A stretch of 64,000 nt of DNA from Chiua virens (taxonomy: Eukaryota; Basidiomycota; Agaricomycetes; Boletales; Boletaceae). The DNA is taken from the NCBI GenBank assembly GCA_019787685.1, contig JAHNUO010000026.1:248001-312000 (forward strand), read 5' to 3'. Below, piece by piece: positions 34,049 to 43,387 of the stretch. The position numbers were made by a program, and so were the translations under genes. A model generated the notes under the pieces. It searched no databases. It saw only the letters and a list, made by a program, of their open reading frames with translations, and was not told the DNA's origin. Positions within the stretch are counted from its first letter, which is position 1. The number at the start of each line of letters is the position of its first letter.

Positions 34049-34068
34049 GAGAAATTTACATGCGGTGC
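34049..34068 (+). repeat. Left 20-bp inverted-repeat arm
   Basis: GAGAAATTTACATGCGGTGC, exact reverse complement of 42058-42077. Similarity between the two ends stops after these 20 bases on the inner side. Confidence 0.85.
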
Positions 34069-34505
34069 AGGCCCGGAAGAGCAGCCCGCTCCCACGGGTC
34101 AGCACGCGAGTTCGGATTCCCCCTCTCCTTCCGTTTGCGGTCGAGGTCCGCACAGCCACGACGCCGCTCGTGCGAGAGAGATACTAATAGTATGCACACC
34201 GTCGTCGCGACGGACGACGACGGCATCGACGACGATCGACGACAGGCAGGACGTGCGAGCGCGCTGCAAGAGAGAGAGAGAGAGAGGTCCGAGTCCAAGT
34301 CCGATCCGGAATGGAACTTGAAGGACAATGAACTTGAATACAGCCGACTCGGATGGACGACGAATATGAATATACAGTGTGGTTCGACTTCGACTACGAG
34401 ACGACGACGGGACGGCACATGCGGTATATGAATCGACGAGCACTACGGACTGGTACGGTATGGGTACGTTGCACGGCTCGGACGAAGGAGCCCGGACTCC
34501 GGACT

Positions 34506-37217
34506 TCAAGTTCGTCCTGATTCCTCAGCTCGAAGACTGGATGCCCGGCCAGGACCGCATCTCGCGCTCTCCACGCGCTCGGCGGGCGGTGTTGATTGCA
34601 CGAAGGAGTGCGCTATGACCCTGCTCGGCTTCGGGGTATGCGGCAAGGAATCGAGCATCGTCGGAATGGAATCTGTGGCGCCGGCGAGAATGCACGAACG
34701 GACGTGTGTGAGACATCCGGCGAGACAGAAAGAACACACCGACCTTTCGATGAATTCAAGTGCGATCACGGCGCGCTGTTGGTATTTGGGTGCGAAGACC
34801 CGATTGCAGCCCCGGGTCCAATCTGGGGGCCAGTCCTTGAGTGGGGTGTGGAGGCCGAGCACGGGGTCGCCTTTGATCCAGTGCTTGACGATGTCTCGCC
34901 AGGACTCGCCCTTGGGACGATGGCCCCCGTTAGGACTGCGGGCAGGGATGTCGGGGATGACAAGGCCGGGTGTCGGAAGTGAGTCGCGGGCAGCCCGAGT
35001 GGTGCTGCGTGACAGCCTGGGCTCAGACAGGCTTGTTGAACCCAGGACAGGGCGACGACGGCTGCGCTTGGGCCCCAGTGGGCTGCCAGTGATGCTGCTC
35101 GTGTCTGGCGAGTTGGGACATGCGTTTGAGTTGGTATGGTTGTCAGCTCGCCGGATGCTGCCGTTGGTGCCAGTTGGTGCTGCCGCACGAGCGGGGAGCT
35201 TGATCGTGAGCCTCAGACTCCCACTCGACTTCAAGTTGGACCGTTCGGACATGCTGGCAAGGGCGTGTGGAACCGTGTTCTGAGTCGTGCCCACTGGCAG
35301 TGGAGCATTGTTTGTGACAACGTCAGCCAGCTCACGGACGGTGCTGTGGACATGGACCATCCGCGTCCTCAGGTCCGAAACGCTGGCGTCGAACGAGTCC
35401 ATCATTGCCCGCACATCCTCCACCGAGACTGGTTGGACGAGGACGGCCTCACCCATGAGGGACTCGTCCGCTTTGCGCTGAACAGGTGCAAGGGCATCGC
35501 TGTGATCAGTCTCGTAAGTGTGAAGCTCATCGAGGAGGTATCGTATGAGAGTGTCCCGCTATCAGCATGAAGCGTGTCAGCAAACGGCGTGGTACTACCA
35601 ACGAGGAGATAAGGTGACTCAGACGGTCGGTCTGCTTACATGTTCGTTTTCAGCCCAGCCACCCCACCAACGCACCATGGCCAAGGTCCAGCGTTCTCCG
35701 AGTGGTGCAAACATGAAACGGTATTGGGCTCCACCTCGCCGAAAGCAGTGAGTGGAGAAGGATCCGCGAATACCAGCACCAGTGGTCGCCTCGTTGATCC
35801 ACTTTTGAACTGCATCGTGGGAGAGTGGCTCGTGGGGCTGTACGACACCGTTTGCGCCCATCGAAGGAAATATGCAGTCATCTGCTTCCAGCTCACGCCC
35901 GTAGTGATAGATCTCCAGCCATTTCATCCAGACGGACAGCCAAAAAAAGCAGTCTGCGGCAGGCAGCTGAGACTGAGGATACAGCCGGTAGTGGTTCCCT
36001 AGTGGCACCAATGTGGTCAGCATCAATCCCGATGCCAGCGTGGCTCAGATCAGTGCTAGTACTGGCACGCACCCCTCAGATCGGACTCGCCCTTGTCGAC
36101 TCTGTGCTGCCAGCCCTTCCGATTTGTGAGACGGAGCTCGAAATAGACCGTGAGATCGCTCTGGGTGAGCTTTCCTTTGAGAATCGTCTTCCTCACGACA
36201 TTGCTGACCGCAGCACAATCAGAGATGGTGATGTGCTTTCGTTGCACTTTCACGAGTTCAAAACACCTGCCAGTGGGTTTGTGGGAATTTCGTCAAGCTC
36301 TGACATCCAGGCAGGGGACTCGAACTTACCTTGTCCACAGCGTCCATGCCATCGCGTCGAACGTGATCTGTTCGAGGTGTCGAGTGATAAACTCGCGTTC
36401 CTTCAAGGTGAGCTCCAGGGCGGGTGCAGCACAGTCAGCTGACATGTCATCAAACCCGCGTTCCAGGGCAGAGAGTGCCGTTTCCAGGGATGGACAGGTT
36501 TCAAAGGACCACGAGAGCATCCTTTCCATGTAGGCTCTCGTCATTGGGAGTGAGTGGGTTCTATCACCATCCTCCGAGCTCGCCTTGTGCTTCAGTGACA
36601 TTGTGACGTCCTGGACCTCTGCAGACTCTGCAGGATTGCCAACCCACTGCTGACTGACTGGGTCCAGCTGCCACTTGTTGCGATATCGACCGCTGTCGCT
36701 GCAGTGACAACTTGTCCGTCAGTACGGCAGCACATCGCGTCGTTGGTACATACACTTTGTCCCACAGGTCCTTGAATGCAGCCCTGATTCCCTCCACGGA
36801 ATTCTTCCCAAGGTTCTGGTGAAATCCTTTGTACGTCAAGAACAAGGAGAGTGCCTTGTCGGAGAACTGGTTTGGCACACGGTCAAAAGCGTGGGCGAAC
36901 GCAGGGTCAGCATAAGGATCGTCCTCGCCGAGAATGTGGTTGGCCCCTGACCACAACTGCTCGCAGGTGCTGGGCCTCTCGTCATGGTCCTTGAAGAACT
37001 CGGCGAGCCATTCACGACCACGCTTTACGTGGCCGGCATAAGATCTCCGTGTGCTTGCAGCCTTGAGATGTGTCTCTTTCCCGGCCTCCTTCAGCTGTTC
37101 GATGGATCTCAGACTCTGTACAGGCGAGTGTGACACCAGTAGTGCTTTCTTGCGCTGCTTCTGTGGTGACCCAAGGGCCTGTGGGGCTTTTTTCAGTGAA
37201 TCCCGGGCCCGACCCAT
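34506..37217 (-). CDS. Crypton-like tyrosine recombinase with GCR1_C-like C-terminal domain
   Basis: Starts MGRARDSLKKAPQALG at 37217 and runs leftwards through about six exons. An N-terminal helical core-binding region contains TRRSYAGHVKRGREWLAEFF and LFLTYKGFHQNLGKNSVEGI. The catalytic part shows the box I Arg (AMAWTLWTR then FELVKVQRKHITISDC), box II STHCFRRGGAQY with HxxR, then WWGGWAENEH and, across an intron, RDTLIRYLLDELHTYE with the candidate nucleophile Tyr. A Ser/Pro-rich linker follows. Near the end, SWRDIVKHWIKGDP, PLKDWPPDW and RAVIALEFIER resemble the GCR1_C DNA-binding domain. All catalytic residues are present and the frame is open, so the enzyme may be functional. Such recombinases integrate and excise circular DNA. 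The last 80 residues show no motif. Confidence 0.78.
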
Positions 37218-37377
37218 GGATGAAGATGGGGGTATGTTGTGACAGGACAAAGCCACTGTAGATTTGTCAAAAAACAATTTCGTGGAACTAGTATGTATTT
37301 CCGAGTCACCAGATGCCGTCAGGTCATATATATCGTACATACAATGTGACACAGATACTACAATGTGCACTGCAAAG

Positions 37378-39370
37378 TCAACCAACAATCTCAACCTCCG
37401 AGTCTGAGTCAAGGTTCCCTTTCACCGAGTCCAAGTCTGACTCTCCTGTAAGATCAATCACGGGTCTGCATTGCTGTGAGCTGTGCGATGTGCTCGTGCC
37501 AATGTGTGTAAAACCAGCGTGCAGGAACGCACGCACTTCCACCCGCTGACGAGCCTCTGTGCTTGTGTTGGATGAGGATGGCCTCTGCAAAACGAAGACA
37601 TTGTCAGGCGAGAAACGAAGTCATGAACGACCTTCAAGGTGCTTACCTCCATGCTGTGATCAGCAAATGCAGCTGTCTCTGTCGGAAATGCATGCTCAAC
37701 TACACAAGCAGGGATGGTGATGAATGCGGGCTCGTCAACCAGTTGGTGCCTGCTCTGCATGGGCAGAGATGGCAATGCCACACGGGCAGCATCAGCAAGC
37801 TGCCTTGTGTGAAGACGAACCTGGAAGACAGCAAGTCTTGAGCCAATCGTCTCAATGACGCGACGGTCCACAAGTTTGAGCACCGGCTTGAATGTCGCTG
37901 TGTCATGGGGTTGCTTCGCCAGCTGAGACAGCTCGACTTTAGGATACAACACTTTTTTTAAAGTCGACAGTCATGCCTACCTTGCATAGCATGCGTAGCT
38001 CCATGCCTTCCCACACCGTGGCACGCATCTTCTCAATGACCATCTTGCCATCCCACCCGAACTTGCATGCACAGAATGACGCCAGTGTGCCAAGAGCAGG
38101 TTGACAAGAAAGAATGTGGTGCGGGAAATTAGTTGTGCCAGTTACTACATGGCGGCTGCCCATGCCAGCAGAGAATGTCGTTATTGGATGAGCATACTGC
38201 CGCAGAGTGTCACGGCTTGGAAACAAGGCCGGAATCGAGTTCGCAAGCATGGCATGCTTGCATCCAACAAACCCTTCAGGGTCCGTCACCAAGACCTGTC
38301 GAAGGTCATCTTTCCAACTGTGGAGAAAGTCGGCAAAATCTGCCTTCCCCTTTGTTGTATGAGCGTCAAGTAGAGCCTCCCCAAGCTTGTACTGGGAGAC
38401 GCCATGAGCCGTTCTGATGCCACAGTGTGGGATTCCATCCTATACGGTCACATAAGTCAAATATATATACTGTGGACGGTCGAAATTACTCACGTTGTAG
38501 TCACCACCACTCAGGAGAGCGATCAGGACAAGGTCGCTGTGGGTCAAGCCTGTGGCGTTCATAATGGCATGGTCTGTGTAGACCTCTACTCGGTCAAAAT
38601 GGCCTGGTTGTTCTGGGCTTTCGACGAGAGAAACAGGTAAGAAAACAAGATGGATGGCCTGACTGGGGGGGAAGGGCCCAGGACTCTGAGAGTTGGATGC
38701 ACTTACCAGCGGATGACACACGTAGCACCGAAGACCAGCGCATCGTTGTCAGTCGTCAGAACTGCATCAATGAGTCCATTTTGAGAGAGTGCCGCAAGCT
38801 CGGCTTCAGCTTCACCAGGTCCCTGCATATTGTTAGTTTGCACCATTTCAATGATGTTCAGTGCGCCAACCACACACCTCATACCATGCAAATCCAAAGA
38901 TGGTCAGCATCTCTTGGAACGCAGAGGCAAGCCAGTGGTGTGTCCTCTGGACTCGCTTTCGCCGCTTCACGCGCGGCCGTGCAGGGCCATCAAAGACAAA
39001 GACCGCATGTAAGGGGATGCTGAGAAACGCCCCAAGCCGGTAAAACAGCGCTCGCAACTCGGGGTTTGCTCCAGCGCCAGCATGATTGTACCGAAAAACA
39101 GGACACACTGAGTGCATCCATACACTGGTTGCATGGTATGAGCAATGCGTCGTGAGCAGGGCTTGCTCGTACCTTGCATCCACCCCGACAGTGAGCAGCC
39201 CTGGACTGTCGCCAGAGCCACCATTTGGCCGAAAGCCTTCATTTGCTGCAAACTCTGTGAGAGAGCGTTCATCCATTGCACACGATAGAATCTGTTTTCC
39301 GTCCTTGAACCCAGGACCACGACAAAGGGAGAAAATGTAAACTCACCGGCCAGAGCCCTTTCACGCCCAT
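37378..39370 (-). CDS. XPG/FEN1-type PIN-domain nuclease
   Basis: Starts MGVKGLWP at 39370, with the classical N-terminal Gly and Trp of the XPG/FEN1 family. The N region continues RSLTEFAANEGF, LLTVGVDAR, NPELRALFYRLGAFLSIP, HAVFVFDGPARPRVKRRKRV (metal-binding Asp in GVDA and FDGP). The I region reads GPGEAEAELAAL and AVLTTDNDALVFGA, with the required acidic cluster. Then come LLSGGDYN, a conserved C-terminal region (VLVTDPEGFVGCK, FCACKFGWDGK) and a variable tail with PVIDLTGESDLDS and SEVEIVG at the very end. This matches the expanded Agaricomycete PIN-domain-like nuclease family related to GEN1/Yen1 resolvases, which cut branched DNA. The stop lies 160 bases before the recombinase ATG on the same strand, so the two may be expressed together or move together. 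All key acidic residues are intact. Confidence 0.8.
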
Positions 39371-39602
39371 GTTGTACGAGGTTGAGTGCAGTTAGGGGGC
39401 CCCTGAGAATGACGTCCGTCAAGATGCCTATTTGAAAATGAAAGAACGGGGAGAACACTGACCGTCAAGGATGGGCCTTGTCATGGCCACACATCGACAT
39501 TCTTCTCGTCAACCCACCCGCTCACCTCCTCAGTCGTGGGAAACAGTGTCTTGTCAATGTCCTTGGGCTTGTCACCAGGCCCGGACTTGTCAGCAAGTCA
39601 AA

Positions 39603-40510
39603 TCAGAGTGATTCGGGCCCAGCCTGTCCCTGAATCTCAGCCAACTTCTCCTCCAAGTCGTCTGTGCTCACAGATTGGCCGTTTTCGTCAATCCACTCAG
39701 TTGCCTTCGTGATGATAGAAAGTAAGGTCTTCTTGTCATCGTCATCCAACCTGCCACCGAGCCGAGTCCGGTCAGCTGGTTGCGATTTGATGCTGAAGAC
39801 AAACGAAGACAACTGGTTGAGAGTTTCGATCCACCTCGTCTTCCGATGTGGGTTCCTCAGCCTCCTGAACCATCCGCTCAATGTCTTCCTTGGAAAGACG
39901 TCCCCTCTCGTTCGTGATAGTGATCGACTTGGATTTACCACTGGGGGTCACATGTCAACCCCGATCATCCATCTTTCGACTGAGTAGTGGGGATCACTTA
40001 CATTCCCTTCTCGGCGGCAGCACCCACTTTCATGATGCCGTTGGCATCAATCTCGAATGCAACCTCAATCTGAGGGATACTGCGGGAGAGTGACACATTG
40101 AAAGTACCACAACGAGATCATAGGCAATGATCTGAGATTCACTGCCTTTCTCGTTGAGACCGTAGGCAGGTTCGACGTTATGGGTAGTACTAACCTTCTC
40201 ACCGAGGTATGCCTCTGCGGTCTCCTTCACCTTCGTCAGAACCATGGTGCTGATTTCCTCAGTGGTCTGTAGAAGATACGGTAAGCTTCCTGCAACCAAT
40301 GATCAGCGTAGAACAACCTCGCAAATTCATGCGTCGTCTTGCCCTTGTAGCTGATTTGAATGGCAGGTTTCCTGCCTTTGTTGACGACATCCAAAGGCGA
40401 GTGCTTGAAAGCACTCTCGGTGGGGTCTCTGATCCTTGATAAATTTTTAGTGAAGGTAGGAAACAAACGAAGCAAGAAAACATACCGTAGTGAGTCCTTC
40501 GTCCTGGTGG
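39603..40510 (-). pseudogene. Degraded HSP70/BiP-type chaperone fragment
   Basis: Read leftwards, pieces match HSP70 in order but in shifting frames. They are [96 protein letters not shown], then [33 protein letters not shown] and TEWIDENGQSVSTDDLEEKL ending GPESL at 39603. Between AYDL and SIPQ about 200 residues normally present (the phosphate-binding GGGTFDVS and the rest of the ATPase and substrate-binding start) are missing, as is most of the N-terminus. With this internal deletion and the frame changes it cannot make a working chaperone. It sits 230 bases upstream of the nuclease start, on the same strand, inside the candidate element. A captured or transduced host gene is the simplest reading. 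Confidence 0.78.
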
Positions 40511-40779
40511 AGGTGCGTTCCGAAGGTGTGCGGCCTCTGGAGTGGAGCAGAGCGCGCTGCATGCTTACCTAACCGTGTCCTAATTAGGCAACCATTCAAG
40601 ATGACGGTCGGTCGCAGCAGTGACGAGGACACTGGCAACAACGGGAGTTCAGAGTGGGCAAGAAAAATAAGAAAAACGTACAAACATATGGTCCATGTAT
40701 AGATTGAACTCGCGGGAATGAAAAGAAGGCAGTTTTCGCGAGGTGCTGTTGCCGTGATGGTGAGATGGGGAGGAAAGGT

Positions 40780-40826
40780 GTAAAGTGAGATAAGTGGCGA
40801 TTTGGCAGAGTAAAGTGAGATAAGTG
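40780..40826 (+). repeat. Direct repeat of a 17-mer
   Basis: GTAAAGTGAGATAAGTG occurs at 40780-40796 and exactly again at 40810-40826. Confidence 0.85.
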
Positions 40827-40835
40827 TAGCATCCC

Positions 40836-40855
40836 GAAAAATTTACAAGCTGTAC
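40836..40855 (+). repeat. Internal variant of the terminal motif, direct orientation
   Basis: GAAAAATTTACAAGCTGTAC matches the left arm GAGAAATTTACATGCGGTGC at 16 of 20 positions and in the same orientation. A further TTTACAAGCTGTG lies at about 42041-42053. Confidence 0.6.
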
Positions 40856-42057
40856 ATAAAAAAATTGTAAAAATTGTAAAAAAAATTCGTCGTTGCTTGT
40901 TTATCACGCTTCAACTCTGCTCAAGCGTCACCTGGACGTGTTTCTCACAGCCTTTCTGACCAGGCCGCTCCCTAGGACACACTCCCAGCCACAGAGCGTT
41001 TCACGCGCAAGCTCAGCTGGACGGGTTGACGCAAGTCTTGACCTGGGGCAACTCAGGTGAGTCGGTTCTCGAGTACTCACAATTTTCTGGACAATACTCA
41101 TCCGTGTTGAAATGATTTACCTCCCAGCGGCCGTCCACCGTGTTCGTTCCTGCAAAAACGAGCATGCAAGGCACCCAGAGCACGGACATAGCGACCAAAC
41201 CAAGTGCATGCGTTCTCCCTCAGTCCACAGCCTCACCCAGCCGGATATGTTCAAGTCGAAGGATCTACGACGGCGATCCGATGGTCGCGCTGACCATTGA
41301 GCCCCCAAGAGTCAAGACGCGCGCAACACACTCAGTACAACTCTCCCAAGCCCGAGGTCACCCACAACACAATTCCACTGCGTCGACCATCAAGCCCAGA
41401 GCCTTCCAGATGCGTTCGACGCGCCCAGCACGAACGGCAAGCTTCATCGTGACCGGCACGTCCTCGCCCATGACACTAGCATCAGTCATTCCCATCGCAT
41501 CTTTACATGCGGTTGGGTGTCGCGCGTATGGTATGTGAGCCTGTTACATGTATCGTGGACCACTCATGCTTTCTTTTTTAAAATTTGGCCAAGAGAAAGA
41601 CCAGCATCGACGGATCGAGGTCTTCGAGAGACTTCAAGAACACACCCAACCGGACATCTTCGAGCTAGCCCAGCCCCCTCCCGTCAGCGTGCTCAGCACG
41701 ACGGCGAGATTTCACTGGTGCGTCTTGGTGCGTCTTCACCCGCGCGCCATCGTTGATTCCGGGTCATCATTCCGATCATCATTCAGCCTACTACTGTACT
41801 AGTACCAAGACCTGCGCAAATCGAGGCCTTCGGGAGGGCTTCAAGAGCCAGAAGCTGACCGGACGACGACTCGCCTTAAACGCTGCACGATGCGACCGCG
41901 TCGACCGTCGCGAATCCCCTCCTCCCTCCCCCCAGGACGCGCTCGACGCGCTCTGTCGTTGCCGTCCCGAGACGCTGAGTCAGCACGGCCGACGCCGAGA
42001 CGCGATCCGGGGTTCCCCGACAGGGATTCTTTTTACCCGTTTACAAGCTGTGCCACC

Positions 42058-42077
42058 GCACCGCATGTAAATTTCTC
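42058..42077 (-). repeat. Right 20-bp inverted-repeat arm
   Basis: GCACCGCATGTAAATTTCTC, exact reverse complement of the left arm at 34049-34068. Confidence 0.85.
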
Positions 42078-43387
42078 CGATTAAACTGACTTTTTGCGAA
42101 GCAGGGTAGAGCCCGAAACAAATGCTTCCGGTAGATCTCGAGTGTAGTGAGGACACCCAAAATGGATGGTTCGAGACTACAAAAACTCGGGCTTTGCCCG
42201 TCGATTTCAATTCTGAATTCCTTTGGTGATTGGGGGGGTGAGATCCAAGCAAAAGAATCGTGGGAACGAACTCATTGAAGTCTCGCCCTGTTTGTCACTT
42301 TTATGTGCTGCATAGTATGCACAACTGCCAGTGAGTCATCGGATTCAAGGCCTCAATATTCAGTTTTTGGTCAAGCGAGGTTTCTGCCGACCACAAACAA
42401 GTCGGCATTTCCAAATCATCTTACAGATGGGCCAGGGAATACCGGTCTCTGCCACTGCTTGGCCATTGCAAATTAAACAGTGCTACAAGTTATTTACAAC
42501 TTTTGAGCATTTCGTAGAGAACAGTGAGTATTCGTGATTCGTCCCGGAGATACGCGATGGTGATGCGACTCTGCAGCTACGGTGACACATGTAAAGACGT
42601 CTTCTGTTTGAATAATGCGATTCTGTCTCCTTCGATCGGCGGTTTCGACCGCGGCAGTCTGAAAAGCTGCGACACGACGGTATCTCAGGTTTCTATATCC
42701 TTTCGGATGCTCAAGCACTCCGAGATGGGCTATTCCGGCCTCCACCGGATCGATATGAGACCAAATAAGTATGGTATACATTTAATCAACCCAATCATGT
42801 CAGTGGTTATTCTTAACCTGTTGTGACAACTGAGCCGACTATCGAAGAAGTTTGCCCCACAACGCTTGCTTGTCGCAGGCACCGATCACCTTCAGCCTGA
42901 GTACGGCGTAGTAACAGAAGCAAAATTGTCTTGCCAGTGAGTCGGAGCCCACCGACAATGGGGGTTGGTCGCGTTATGCTCTCTGATAAGCCGGGGTAGT
43001 GCCTCAGTGAAAAGACGACAGTGTCCACTTCATAGATCGGGACAGTAACAAGACACGGAGTGGTTATACATATGACTAAAGCCAAGTCATTCAAGAGCCT
43101 TTCTTCACGTTTATGGAATTATCGAGATTTGCCCTCCTTGATCATACCAGTAAGTCCCTCTTTTGCCGATGAAAATAACACATTAATTTAGGGAACCAGT
43201 TTCATGCCACCAAAAAAGAACATTTTTCTCTGACAGTATGAGTAAGGACGACAAGGGCCAGGATGAATTTCGCTCACATGGGTCCGCTGGCTCAACTCCG
43301 CCTTTATGCCCCGCCGTACATCGATGTGGACTTGAAAAAGCTGCCATTATCAAATGTATTCATATTCCATACTGCTCACCCTCTACC
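42078..43387. other. Spacer upstream of array copy 5, duplicated before copy 6
   Basis: From about 42520 to the ATG of copy 5, text parallels 46530-47333. Examples are GGAGATACGCGATGGTGATG versus GGAGATACACGGTGTTGATG, then GTGACTCTG-like and TTTCGACC blocks, and a near-identical approach to the ATG. No separate gene is recognised. Confidence 0.6.

Larger units (their letters stand above)
40511..42057. other. Right arm of the element, no recognised gene
   Basis: It contains short direct repeats (40780-40826), an A-rich stretch near 40855-40890, and a GC-rich segment at 41140-42000. The GC-rich part has several open frames but no family resemblance. The phrases ATCGAGGTCTTCGAGAGACTTCAAGA (41618 on) and ATCGAGGCCTTCGGGAGG (41820 on) suggest diverged internal repeats. 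Confidence 0.45.
34049..42077. mobile_element. Candidate 8-kb mobile element with 20-bp terminal inverted repeats
   Basis: The 20-mer GAGAAATTTACATGCGGTGC at 34049-34068 recurs exactly as its reverse complement at 42058-42077. Between them, on the minus strand, lie a tyrosine recombinase, an XPG-type nuclease and an HSP70 remnant. The interval sits in the spacer between monooxygenase copies 4 and 5. Homology between the copy 5 and copy 6 upstream regions begins just right of it (about 42500 versus 46530), which supports insertion into an older array. No clear target-site duplication is visible (flanks TATCTC and CGATTA). Crypton-type elements normally lack inverted termini, so the true borders could differ; an alternative right end is the related direct motif at 40836-40855. 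Confidence 0.55.

Noticed and set aside
34010..34050. tRNA or tRNA-derived SINE suggested by GGTTCGAGACT on the minus strand
   Set aside because: No A box at the right distance and no cloverleaf pairing could be formed.
34269..34286. GA dinucleotide tract and nearby CGACGA triplet runs as a functional repeat
   Set aside because: Ordinary simple sequence with no array structure.
34506..37217. DIRS-type retroelement as the source of the tyrosine recombinase
   Set aside because: No reverse transcriptase, RNase H or gag-like sequence is visible on either strand around it.
34049..42077. A basidiomycete Starship-type giant element
   Set aside because: The recombinase is not recognisably DUF3435. 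Its 3' end, not its 5' end, faces the nearest border, and the interval is only about 8 kb with inverted rather than direct ends.
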